Shown here one piece after another: positions 46,760-54,818 of a DNA stretch of 64,000 bases (position 1 is its first letter; each line of letters opens with the position of its first letter). This stretch comes from Mesorhizobium_L sp035547755 (GTDB taxonomy: Bacteria; Pseudomonadota; Alphaproteobacteria; Rhizobiales; Rhizobiaceae): the NCBI GenBank assembly GCA_035547755.1, contig DASZUG010000070.1:3579-67578 (forward strand). Reading direction: 5' to 3'. The notes under the pieces were generated by a model. That model did not search any database, was not told the origin of the DNA, and worked only from the letters and a program-made list of their open reading frames with translations. A program made the position numbers and the translations under genes.

Positions 46760-49348
46760 TCAGCTTTCGAGCATCTCCTTCACACTCGTCGCCAGTTGCT
46801 TGAGCGAAAAGGGTTTCGGCAGGAAGCCGAACTGTGCATCAGCCGGCAAATTCCTGGCGAAGGCGTCCTCGGCATAGCCTGACACGAAGATGAAGCGGAC
46901 GTCCGGGTTCATCTTCCGCAACTCGCCAAGCAGGGTCGGCCCGTCCATTTCCGGCATGACGACATCGGAAACGACGATATCGATCTTGCCTTCGAGTTCC
47001 TTGTAAAGTTCCAGCGCCTCGACGCCGGACGAAGCCTCATGGACGGTGTAGCCGCGCGACCGCAGCGCCCGCACGCCGCCCATGCGAACGGCATCCTCGT
47101 CCTCAACGAGAAGCACGCTTGCCGAACCGGAAAGATCCTGCGCCTCGGCTGCCTTTGCCGCGGCGGCGGGCGTCTCCGGCGCCGTGGCCTCGGCGGCGGC
47201 GCCTGTTTCGGCAGACGGCTTCGGCACATAGCGCGGCAGGAAGATGCGGAAAACGGTCCCCTTCCCAACTTCCGAGTCGCAGAAGATGAAACCACCGGTC
47301 TGCTTGACGATACCATAGACCATGGAAAGTCCGAGCCCGGTACCCTTCCCCACTTCCTTGGTGGTGAAGAAAGGTTCGAAAATCTTCTTCATCACCTCCG
47401 GCTCGATGCCCGTGCCGGTATCCTCGGCCTCGACCAGCACATAATCGGCGGGGACAAGCTCGCGCGCGCCAAAAGCGGCGCATTCGTCGGCGGTCACGTT
47501 ACGAGTGCGGATCGTCAGGTCTCCGCCGGCCGGCATGGCGTCGCGCGCATTGACGGTCAGGTTCACGATCACCTGCTCGAACTGGCCGATATCGGCCTTC
47601 ACCGGCCAGAGATCGCGGCCGTGATCGATCTTGAGATGGACCTCATTGGTGGCGAGACGGGAAAGCAATGTCCTCAGATCGGCCAGAACATCGGTCAGGT
47701 TGAGCACCTCCGGCCGTAGCGTCTGGCGCCGCGAAAAAGCCAGAAGCTGGCGCACGAGCGATGCAGCCTTGTTGGCATTCTGCTTGATATTCATGATGTC
47801 CGGGAAGGACGGGTCGGACGGACGGTGATTGGTGAGCAGCAGGTCCGACGCCATGATAATGGCCGTCAGCACATTGTTGAAATCATGCGCGATGCCGCCG
47901 GCAAGCTGGCCGACAGCCTGCATTTTCTGGCTTTGCGCCATCTGCGCCTCGAGCGCCTTCTGCTCCGTCGTCTCCACGGCATAGACGATCGCCGCCTCTT
48001 CCGCGCCTTCGCCAGCGCCCGAATCCGCCACCGCGTTGACATAGAAGCGCACATGCCGCTCGGAATCGTTCGGCAGAACCGTGTCGATCGGCTGTATGTC
48101 GGCCTGATGCTGCTTGGCCCGGTCAAGGGCCTGGGAGAATTGCGCACGATCGCGCTCGTGGATCACGGCGTCGAGCCTGACCCCCTTGTCGATCGCGTCA
48201 TGATCTATTTCGCTGCCGAAAAGCAGCAGGAAAGGCGCATTCGTGCGCAAGATGCGGCCGTTTGCGTCCACTCCGGCGATCGCCATCGGCGTGGAATTGA
48301 AGAAACGCGTGAAACGCACTTCCGCGGCGCGGAGATCGCCGGAGGAATCCTCGCCCTGCATGCGGTTCAGGACGATCGTACGCGTCGATCCCGGCGCGCC
48401 CTCACGGGTCGCCGTCACGCGATGCAGGAAGCGAACGGGCAGCGCCTCGCCATTGACGGTCGCCAGGTCGAGATCGACGACCGCGTTGCGGGTCGAGCCG
48501 GGATCGGCTTTCACCGCCCTGATCAAGGCCATTCCGTCGCCTGCCACGATTTCCGACATAGAAGTCGCCCCCGGCGTGAAGCTGGCAAGGTCGATGCCGA
48601 GCCATTCGGCAAGGGTGGCGTTGATGTAGGTTACGCGCCCATCCGGATCGGCGGCGAAAAAGCCGGCCGGCGCGTGATCGAGATGGTCGATCGCCTGCTG
48701 CAGATCGAGGAAGAAACGCTCCTGTTCGGCGCGCTCGCCCGAAATGTCCGCCAATTGCCACGCTAGCAAAGGTTGGCGGCGTCCCGGCACGTTGAAAGCG
48801 CGCGCTTCGGCCCGATACCAGCACGCGCCCGACGGCGCTCCAGGCCTCAGCGATTGGGAAAGGCGGAATTCTCCATCGCCGGCCTCGCCATCCCTCAACC
48901 CGGCCGCGATCGGCCCGATAACAGGAGAAGCTTCGGGGCTGTCGGCCAAAAGTCCCTCGACCGTCTTGAGATCGGTCGGAGAAGCGGCTCCCGTCATTTC
49001 AGCATAGGCCCTGTTGGCGTAGACGATGCGCCCCTTAAGATCGGTGACGACCAATCCAGCACCCATCGAACCGACAAAGGCCTTGAAAAGCTCCTCGCCC
49101 GTGGACCGCGGTGCCAGCTGGACGAAACCCATCGCGCTGGCGAAAAGATAGCCGATGCCGATCATCGCCAGGATGCCTAGAATGCCAAGCAGAAAGGAGT
49201 CGCCGAGATCGGCCCGGAACAAGACGAAGATGAAGGCGGCGGTGGTGAGGGCGACGATAAAGGCGATGAGGCGCGCGATCACACCGGGTCCCGCCGCCTG
49301 GTCGACGATCGGGTCCGGATAGAAATCTCCGCGGGTTTCCCTGGCCAT
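46760..49348 (-). CDS. cckA: Cell-cycle hybrid histidine kinase CckA
   Basis: The 862-residue hybrid kinase has two N-terminal membrane helices (about 24-45 and 50-73), PAS-type sensor segments with VGSMGAGLVVTDLKGRIVYANRAYAE, a HisKA domain with phosphoacceptor His488 in GGIAHDFNNVLTA, an HATPase (VEAEDTGTGIEPEV, GLGLSMVYGIVKQ) and a C-terminal receiver with phospho-Asp795 in VVSDVVMPEMDG. This order and size are those of CckA, which controls the CtrA phosphorelay. The frame extends 55 codons upstream, but MARETRGDF has GGGGA seven bases before it, so I start at 49348. A FliO-like gene is divergent 198 bp upstream. Confidence 0.93.
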   Translation of the reverse strand: MARETRGDFYPDPIVDQAAGPGVIARLIAFIVALTTAAFIFVLFRADLGDSFLLGILGILAMIGIGYLFASAMGFVQLAPRSTGEELFKAFVGSMGAGLVVTDLKGRIVYANRAYAEMTGAASPTDLKTVEGLLADSPEASPVIGPIAAGLRDGEAGDGEFRLSQSLRPGAPSGACWYRAEARAFNVPGRRQPLLAWQLADISGERAEQERFFLDLQQAIDHLDHAPAGFFAADPDGRVTYINATLAEWLGIDLASFTPGATSMSEIVAGDGMALIRAVKADPGSTRNAVVDLDLATVNGEALPVRFLHRVTATREGAPGSTRTIVLNRMQGEDSSGDLRAAEVRFTRFFNSTPMAIAGVDANGRILRTNAPFLLLFGSEIDHDAIDKGVRLDAVIHERDRAQFSQALDRAKQHQADIQPIDTVLPNDSERHVRFYVNAVADSGAGEGAEEAAIVYAVETTEQKALEAQMAQSQKMQAVGQLAGGIAHDFNNVLTAIIMASDLLLTNHRPSDPSFPDIMNIKQNANKAASLVRQLLAFSRRQTLRPEVLNLTDVLADLRTLLSRLATNEVHLKIDHGRDLWPVKADIGQFEQVIVNLTVNARDAMPAGGDLTIRTRNVTADECAAFGARELVPADYVLVEAEDTGTGIEPEVMKKIFEPFFTTKEVGKGTGLGLSMVYGIVKQTGGFIFCDSEVGKGTVFRIFLPRYVPKPSAETGAAAEATAPETPAAAAKAAEAQDLSGSASVLLVEDEDAVRMGGVRALRSRGYTVHEASSGVEALELYKELEGKIDIVVSDVVMPEMDGPTLLGELRKMNPDVRFIFVSGYAEDAFARNLPADAQFGFLPKPFSLKQLATSVKEMLES

Positions 49349-49545
49349 TCTGTCCCCTGCCTCGTGCCGCGAAAAGCCGTTGTCCGTTTTCTCTGCTTGA
49401 ATCACATTCTTTTCATGCGCGAAAGGGCTTGCAACGAAAAGGCGGGGAAATCCTCCCTCTCCCGCCCGAAACATCCAAACTTGCGGGTTTCGCCACGCAC
49501 GTTCTAAAGTCATTGCAGTACAATCGGAGAATGCGGAGGTTTCCC

Positions 49546-50373
49546 ATGCGGGCTTGGTTCGAAAACATAGCCGGACCGCAATATGCTACGGGAGTGATGT
49601 GGACCATCGCCGCGCTGATCCTTCTGCTGATCCTGCTGGTCCTGGCGCGCATCATCCGCAATCTCACCGCGGGAACATTCGTCGCCGGCGGACGCAATCG
49701 CCGAACGAGGCTTGCGGTGATGGATGCCGCAGCCGTCGACAATCAGCGGCGGCTGGTGCTGGTCAGGCGCGACGATGTCGAGCACCTGATCCTGATCGGC
49801 GGCCCGACGGATGTCGTCGTCGAGCAGAACATCGGTCTCCCTGGATCCGCAGAAAGAAACCATGTTCGTGCGGAAGAACCGGTCGCCGCCGCGCCGCCTA
49901 TCCACGCGGTCCCACCGAGACGGGAACGACCGCCTGCGGCAGCGGAACACCCCCGTTCCCCCCAACCCGTGGAGAAGCCGGAGCCGGATGTTCCGGTACC
50001 GCCAGCGCCTCCGCCAAAGCCCGTCTCGGAGCCGTTCGTCATTTCCAATACCGCCCCTGCCGCGCCCGAACGGCGTGTTGAAGGCCCGTATTCCCCATCG
50101 ACCTCGGCGCCACAAGAACCGCCGCGGAACGCCGCACGCGGCGAAGCGGGCGTGGAAGAGGAGTTCCATCCGGCGCCGCCCGTGCAACCAGTTCTGCCGG
50201 CGAAACCTACGGCAGCGCCGCAAACTCCCGCCACCGACATAGACCGTGCGCTTGCAAAGGAAATCGAGACCGCGGCGGTGACGAAGCCTGTGTCGGAAAC
50301 GCCCGATCGTCCGAATACGCTCGAGGATGAGATGTCGCGCCTGCTCGGCGAACTCTCCCGCGAGCGTGGATGA
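49546..50373 (+). CDS. FliO-like single-pass membrane protein with Pro-rich tail
   Basis: The 275-residue protein has one membrane helix at about 16-36 (VMWTIAALILLLILLVLAR) and then a domain (about 48-92) with RLAVMDAAAVDNQRRLVLVRRDDVEHLILIGG that resembles the FliO/YgaG fold of flagellar export components. The last 170 residues are low-complexity and Pro/Ala/Glu-rich. No other flagellar genes are nearby, so a role in flagellar export is doubtful; position next to cckA is shared with other rhizobia as far as I recall. GGAGG is 6 bases before the ATG at 49546. Confidence 0.75.
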   Translation: MRAWFENIAGPQYATGVMWTIAALILLLILLVLARIIRNLTAGTFVAGGRNRRTRLAVMDAAAVDNQRRLVLVRRDDVEHLILIGGPTDVVVEQNIGLPGSAERNHVRAEEPVAAAPPIHAVPPRRERPPAAAEHPRSPQPVEKPEPDVPVPPAPPPKPVSEPFVISNTAPAAPERRVEGPYSPSTSAPQEPPRNAARGEAGVEEEFHPAPPVQPVLPAKPTAAPQTPATDIDRALAKEIETAAVTKPVSETPDRPNTLEDEMSRLLGELSRERG

Positions 50374-50404
50374 GGATGGCTCGCGCCGGCGACCCTGGCA
50401 GGGT

Positions 50405-51184
50405 TCAACCCAGGCAATAAGCGGGAGAGCGAAGAGAGGAAATGAAAGGCAATCCTTTCCGCCGCCGCGTCCAGCCGACCACCGCCAGGCATTCGGATCG
50501 GCTTTCATAGCGCTTCGCCATTGCCCAGCTTCGGCAATCCACCGCACAGATATCGGCGGAACCTTCGGCGACAGCAGCGATCGAGGCGCGATGGCCGCCG
50601 GTTTCGACCATTCCGGAAAAGAAGCCCATTAGCGAATGGCGCTCTTCCAGATCACGCGTGAGCGCGATCAAACCCGACATGGAATCGACGCTGTTGTAGG
50701 CCAGCCTCGCGCCTTCGATGCGCTCGATCGGGATAAGCGCAGAGCCGTCCAGAGGTGCGGCCGCATCCCGCGGCAAACCCGCATCGCGGCGGCGCATCAA
50801 GATGGCGCTTGAATAAAAAACGCCCGTTCCTCCCTCGAAAGCCGAATAGTCCGGTTGCCCGACGACGCGCACATGCTCGGCCAGCCCGAACTCCATCGGC
50901 CCCCAGCAGGTCTGCGCCAGGAGAAGGGCCGGATGACGCCAAAGCGTATGAAGATCGAATTCGTCCGGCGGTAATGTCGCAGGATCGGGGGCGATCACCG
51001 CGCCGCTGGCATTTCGAATTCCTCCAGGCACGGCAGGCATGTCAGCATTGCGGCGTACAAGCGAAACCGGGACGTCGATTCCCATTCTCTTCAGCATGCC
51101 GCTCAACAGCAACCATTCGGAGTCCGTTTCCAAACGGGCCTCCGGCCAATCATACATCGGAAGCGCTGCAATGTACCCGTTCAT
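50405..51184 (-). CDS. PhnD/SsuA-like phosphate-binding-fold protein without signal peptide
   Basis: The 259-residue protein has the pattern of the PhnD/SsuA/transferrin-fold periplasmic binding family: GYIAALPMYDWPEA, then HTLWRHPALLLAQTCWGPMEFGL, YSAFEGGTGVFYSS and a C-terminal DSMSGLIALTRDLE. The residues before the start look unlike a signal peptide, so I place the start at 51184 and the protein in the cytoplasm. No ABC permease or ATPase is next to it, so transport is doubtful. Gene 51249-52268 (a desaturase) lies just upstream. Confidence 0.7.
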   Translation of the reverse strand: MNGYIAALPMYDWPEARLETDSEWLLLSGMLKRMGIDVPVSLVRRNADMPAVPGGIRNASGAVIAPDPATLPPDEFDLHTLWRHPALLLAQTCWGPMEFGLAEHVRVVGQPDYSAFEGGTGVFYSSAILMRRRDAGLPRDAAAPLDGSALIPIERIEGARLAYNSVDSMSGLIALTRDLEERHSLMGFFSGMVETGGHRASIAAVAEGSADICAVDCRSWAMAKRYESRSECLAVVGWTRRRKGLPFISSLRSPAYCLG

Positions 51185-51248
51185 GAAAATCGGAAACGCC
51201 GCTTTCGCCACAGCGAGAGGATTAAGCTGGACGCGACAGAATGAAAAA

Positions 51249-52268
51249 TCATTCCTTGGGTGGCTCGGCCGGCACCGGCGCGGTGCCCAGGCCACTCACA
51301 TTGCGTGTCCGCACGCGCGGACGGAAGGCACGGCCTGCCTCCGGATCGCGCCGCAGGAAAGGATGGATGACAGGCTCCTTGGCTCTGAAGGCGAATTCGC
51401 GGAAGAGCGCGAAATAATTCGCATAGCTGTAACCATTGTTCATCGCCAGCCATTCCTCGCGCCTCGTCCGGAACAAAGCCGGCAGGCGATACCACGCGAC
51501 GGTGGGATTCTTGTGGTGGACGAAGTGGAGGTTGTTGTTGAGGAACAGGAACGACAGGGGCGAGCGCTCGATGATGACCGTGCGCCCCTCTGGCCGTTCC
51601 GACCATTGATGCTCGGCGAAGGTGCGGATGGATATCAGCGATTGCCCGAACCACACCGGAACGAGAATATAGAGCCAGAGCGGTATGCCGAATCCGATAA
51701 CGACGATCGGCAGCACCACCGCAAGCCCGATAAAATGATGCAGCCACGCGCGCCGCACCGTCTTGTCCCCCGCGCCGGCGAGTTTCAGATCGGCGAGGAA
51801 AAAGCCGAAGCAGGAGAGCCATGGTCCGAGGAAGAAACGTCCGACCATGGTGTTGTTGATTTCGAGCATCAGCCTCAATGCCGCCGGCAACTGCCTGTGC
51901 TGCCAAAGGGCCCGGTAGTAGCTTTCCGGATCATCGAATGGATCTGTAAGGCGTTCGTCGGCATGATGCCGCAGATGAAGGGCCTTGAAGCGCCGGTAGG
52001 GCCAGAGGAGGCCAAGCGGCAGGTAGACAAGCGCCTCGTTCACAGCCGCGTTGCGTGTCGGATGCCCGTGCGCGACCTCATGGGTCAGCGACGACTGCAT
52101 CGCGACTGTCAGGGTAAGAACGACCAGCGCCAGAACCGGATAATCCGGCCAAAGAAAAAAGCCACCCCCCGCCCACGAGGCGTGGCAAATGATGATCAGG
52201 GCCAAGGTCGGCCATTCGACCGCGGGTTTTCGCGCCGTGCGCGCTCCCGCCCTGGAAAACTTCCTCAT
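51249..52268 (-). CDS. Fatty acid desaturase family protein
   Basis: The 339-residue membrane protein has the three histidine boxes: HEVAHGH, HLRHH and FVHHKNP (the last in HFVHHKNPTVAWY), which bind the di-iron centre of integral membrane desaturases. It could modify acyl chains of membrane lipids. The best ATG is 52268, although AAGGA lies directly against it; a TTG at 52307 is also possible. It is divergent from an XRE regulator, with a palindrome between them, so it is likely controlled by that protein. The substrate is not known from the sequence. Confidence 0.85.
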   Translation of the reverse strand: MRKFSRAGARTARKPAVEWPTLALIIICHASWAGGGFFLWPDYPVLALVVLTLTVAMQSSLTHEVAHGHPTRNAAVNEALVYLPLGLLWPYRRFKALHLRHHADERLTDPFDDPESYYRALWQHRQLPAALRLMLEINNTMVGRFFLGPWLSCFGFFLADLKLAGAGDKTVRRAWLHHFIGLAVVLPIVVIGFGIPLWLYILVPVWFGQSLISIRTFAEHQWSERPEGRTVIIERSPLSFLFLNNNLHFVHHKNPTVAWYRLPALFRTRREEWLAMNNGYSYANYFALFREFAFRAKEPVIHPFLRRDPEAGRAFRPRVRTRNVSGLGTAPVPAEPPKE

Positions 52269-52343
52269 TCCTTCTCTGCCACCAGCCCGAAACCCCTGCT
52301 GACACAATGTTGTCAGGAGATGAGAGGGGCTTCAATGCGAGAA

Positions 52344-52369
52344 TGTGCATTAAGTGTTTATAATGCACA
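52344..52369. promoter_or_regulatory. Palindromic operator between desaturase and XRE regulator
   Basis: TGTGCATTA (52344-52352), eight spacer bases and TAATGCACA (52361-52369) form a perfect 9-bp-arm palindrome. It lies between the two divergent starts, about 14 bases before the regulator -35. It is a natural candidate for the XRE protein's own binding site. Confidence 0.55.
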
Positions 52370-52382
52370 CCGAAAGCAGCGT

Positions 52383-52411
52383 TTGTTGTGAATAGTAATC
52401 AATGCTATAGT
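52383..52411 (+). promoter_or_regulatory. Candidate promoter of the XRE regulator gene
   Basis: TTGTTG (52383-52388), a 17-base spacer and TATAGT (52406-52411) lie about 22 bases before the ATG at 52433, with AGGAGG between. Confidence 0.5.
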
Positions 52412-52432
52412 TTATCGGCATAGGAGGCAGTC

Positions 52433-53269
52433 ATGGACAAGCGTGATCTTTCCGAAGTGTTCCGCGAAAGGCTCAAACTCCTGGTCCAGCGGTCCGAACT
52501 GAACCAGTCCGCATTCGCTGCCAGAGTGGGCATCGACCGTTCGGCCCTGTCGCAACTGCTTTCGGGAGGTTCGACGCGCCTTCCCCGCGCCGAAACATTG
52601 CTCAATATCGCGGCTGAGTACCGGATTTCGCTCGATTGGCTGCTCGGCATCAGCCAGGACGAGGGCCTGACAGGAGAAATCAGGGAGAGCCTCGAGATCG
52701 AGGAGAGTACGGGCGGTTTCAACGACACGCTGCTCGCGCGCTGGCACGCCGAGGCGGCTGGAACGAAAATCCGCTACGTTCCGGCCGGCATTCCCGACCT
52801 GCTGCGCAGCGACGCCCTCATCGATTACGAGGCCGGCATCACCAATAGAAGCCGTGAAACCCATGCGCTCGAAACGCAATACCGTATCGACTACAACCGC
52901 CGTCCCGAAACCGATATGGAAGTTTGCATGCCCTGCCACACGCTGGAAATCTTCGCGCAAGGGCTCGGCATCTGGTCGGGCCTGCCGCGTGAGGTGCGCA
53001 GCGAGCAGCTGGCGCATATGGCGCGCCTGCTCGATGACCTCTATCCGACGTTCCGGCTCTTCCTTTATGATGGCAGGCTGCGCTATTCGGTGCCCTACAC
53101 CATATTCGGACCGTTTCGGGCGGCGATCTATGTCGGCGACATGTATCTGGTGCTCAACGCCACCGAACCGATCCGCACGCTGACCCGCCATTTCGACAAT
53201 CTGATACGGGCCGCGATCGTCAACGCGCATGAAAGCGCGGATTTTGCCGCGAAGCTCCAAGTGGCTTGA
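52433..53269 (+). CDS. XRE family transcriptional regulator
   Basis: The 278-residue protein has an N-terminal helix-turn-helix (about 8-70): ELNQSAFAARVGIDRSALSQ and LPRAETLLNIAAEY. The C-terminal domain, about 90-278, is not a named domain for me; it contains EVCMPCHTLEIF and a beta-rich end, VPYTIFGPFRAAIYVGDMYLV, and could bind a ligand. It is divergent from the desaturase gene and has a palindrome between. It probably represses or activates the desaturase in response to a lipid or temperature signal (inference). Confidence 0.88.
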   Translation: MDKRDLSEVFRERLKLLVQRSELNQSAFAARVGIDRSALSQLLSGGSTRLPRAETLLNIAAEYRISLDWLLGISQDEGLTGEIRESLEIEESTGGFNDTLLARWHAEAAGTKIRYVPAGIPDLLRSDALIDYEAGITNRSRETHALETQYRIDYNRRPETDMEVCMPCHTLEIFAQGLGIWSGLPREVRSEQLAHMARLLDDLYPTFRLFLYDGRLRYSVPYTIFGPFRAAIYVGDMYLVLNATEPIRTLTRHFDNLIRAAIVNAHESADFAAKLQVA

Positions 53270-53295
53270 AATCCAGCGCGGAATCCATTGACGTT

Positions 53296-53315
53296 ATATA
53301 AAGACTTCTTTATAT
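53296..53315. promoter_or_regulatory. Palindrome upstream of bmt (candidate methionine/SAH operator)
   Basis: ATATAAAGA, a two-base spacer CT and TCTTTATAT form a perfect 9-bp-arm palindrome at 53296-53315, about 38 bases before the bmt ATG. It resembles the AT-rich palindromes assigned to methionine-cycle regulators such as SahR in Proteobacteria; I have not compared it with a motif collection. Confidence 0.45.
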
Positions 53316-53352
53316 CATTATTTCTCACTTTCCTTATCTTTGGGCCTTTGCC

Positions 53353-54366
53353 ATGAACAATCCGATCGACCGGCTTTTTGCGGAAAAAGGCGTGCTGCTC
53401 GCCGATGGCGCGACCGGGACCAATCTCTTTGCCATGGGGCTCGAAGCCGGCGAAGCGCCGGAACTCTGGAACGAGAGCAATCCCGACAGGATTCGCGCCC
53501 TGCATCGGGGATTCATCGACGCCGGCGCCGATATCATCCTCACCAATTCCTTTGGCGGAACGCGGCACAGGCTGAAACTCCACAATGCTCAGGACCGGGT
53601 GCATGAACTGAACCGCAAGGCGGCCGAACTCGCCAGCGAAGTCGCGAGAGCAGCGGGTCGGCGGGTGATCGTCGCCGGATCGGTCGGCCCGACGGGCGAA
53701 CTGCTCGAACCGCTCGGCGCCCTCACCTATGAGGATGCGGTCGATGCCTTCGCCGAACAGATCGCCGGCCTCAAGGAAGGCGGCGCGGAAGTCGCATGGA
53801 TCGAGACCATGTCCGCGCCTCAGGAAATCCGCGCGGCGGCGGATGCCGCGATCAGGGTCGGCCTGCCCTACACCTATACCGGCTCCTTCGACACGGCCGG
53901 CCGCACGATGATGGGCCTTGCGCCGGCGCATATCCATGGCGTCGCGGACGGGCTTGCGGAAAAGCCGCTCGCGGTCGGGGCCAATTGCGGGGTCGGCGCG
54001 TCCGACATCCTCGCTTCCCTTCTGGACATGACCAATGCCAATCCCGAAGCGACGATCATCGTCAAGGGCAATTGCGGCATACCGGAATTCCGCGGCTCGG
54101 AAATCCATTATTCCGGCACGCCCGAACTGATGGCCGACTATGTCCGTCTCGCCGTCGATAGCGGCGCGAAGATCGTCGGCGGCTGCTGCGGAACGTCCTT
54201 CGCCCATCTGAAAGCGATGCGCGAAGCGCTCGATTCCCACGCGAAAGCCGGGCGGCCGACGGTCGCCGACGTGGTCGCGCGGATCGGTCCGCTGCGCAAC
54301 AAGCCCGCCAATGAAAGCGGCGCGGAAGGCGCACCCCGGCGCGAAAGGCGACGTGTGAGGGCGTGA
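53353..54366 (+). CDS. bmt: Betaine-homocysteine S-methyltransferase
   Basis: The 337-residue zinc enzyme transfers a methyl group to homocysteine to make methionine. The three zinc cysteines are present: Cys212 in GANCGVG and Cys278/279 in GGCCGT. The N-terminal DGATGTNLF and VAGSVGPTGE are family hallmarks; the length agrees with rhizobial BmtA. It could use glycine betaine as donor. A palindrome lies 38 bases upstream. The gene is alone, and the last 30 residues are a charged extension. Confidence 0.88.
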   Translation: MNNPIDRLFAEKGVLLADGATGTNLFAMGLEAGEAPELWNESNPDRIRALHRGFIDAGADIILTNSFGGTRHRLKLHNAQDRVHELNRKAAELASEVARAAGRRVIVAGSVGPTGELLEPLGALTYEDAVDAFAEQIAGLKEGGAEVAWIETMSAPQEIRAAADAAIRVGLPYTYTGSFDTAGRTMMGLAPAHIHGVADGLAEKPLAVGANCGVGASDILASLLDMTNANPEATIIVKGNCGIPEFRGSEIHYSGTPELMADYVRLAVDSGAKIVGGCCGTSFAHLKAMREALDSHAKAGRPTVADVVARIGPLRNKPANESGAEGAPRRERRRVRA

Positions 54367-54438
54367 GCCTGACGGGACAAGCCCTTCGATAGGTAATGAG
54401 AGATTCTTCGCTGGGCGAGCACGCCGCGCCCTAACGGG

Positions 54439-54644
54439 CACGGCTCTGAACTCGGGTTAATTTTTTTGCTTTTCTACCCCCTCTCCGTCCGCTTCGCGGA
54501 CACCTCTCCCCCACTTCGTGAGGGAGAGGATAGGCCCTGGCCGCCGTCTCGGCGCCCATCCGCCACCCGCGAAGCGGGGGAAGGTGCCGAGCGAATGCGA
54601 GGCGGAGGGGGATAATAGTCTGTTAACCCGAGTTCACAGCCGTG
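54439..54644. repeat. MITE-like element with 22-bp terminal inverted repeats
   Basis: The element has terminal inverted repeats CACGGCTSTGAACTCGGGTT (54439-54460) and its complement (54623-54644), with one mismatch over 22 positions. Inside are CCCTCTCCGTCCG...CGGACACCTCTCCC and GCGGAGGGGGA, themselves partly palindromic. A second copy, 63938-64000, starts at the same point and shows the same interior sequence but is cut by the window edge. The element lies between bmt and tRNA-Leu. It has no transposase, so it is non-autonomous. Confidence 0.8.
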
Positions 54645-54655
54645 ACGGAACGGGC

Positions 54656-54741
54656 TGGTGCGGGCGACGGGGATCGAACCCGTAAGCCTGTAAGGCGAGG
54701 GATTTTAAGTCCCTTGCGTCTACCAGTTCCGCCACGCCCGC
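54656..54741 (-). tRNA. tRNA-Leu (anticodon TAA)
   Basis: On the minus strand, an acceptor stem of GCGGGCG pairs with CGCCCGC. The anticodon stem-loop AGGGA-CTTAAAA-TCCCT gives TAA, a long variable arm suits a class II tRNA, and the T-loop is GGTTCGATCC. CCA is encoded at the 3' end. The length with CCA is 86 bases. Confidence 0.95.
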
Positions 54742-54818
54742 ATCGCGCAAAGCTATGTCACAGCGCGGGGGCGGGATTCAAGACGTATACGGCAGCCGAC
54801 CGTCTGCCTTCCTCACTT

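Noticed and set aside
53270..53352. SAM or SAH riboswitch before bmt
   Set aside because: The leader is only about 80 bases and AT-rich, with a simple palindrome. I see no room for the SAM-II pseudoknot or SAH folds.
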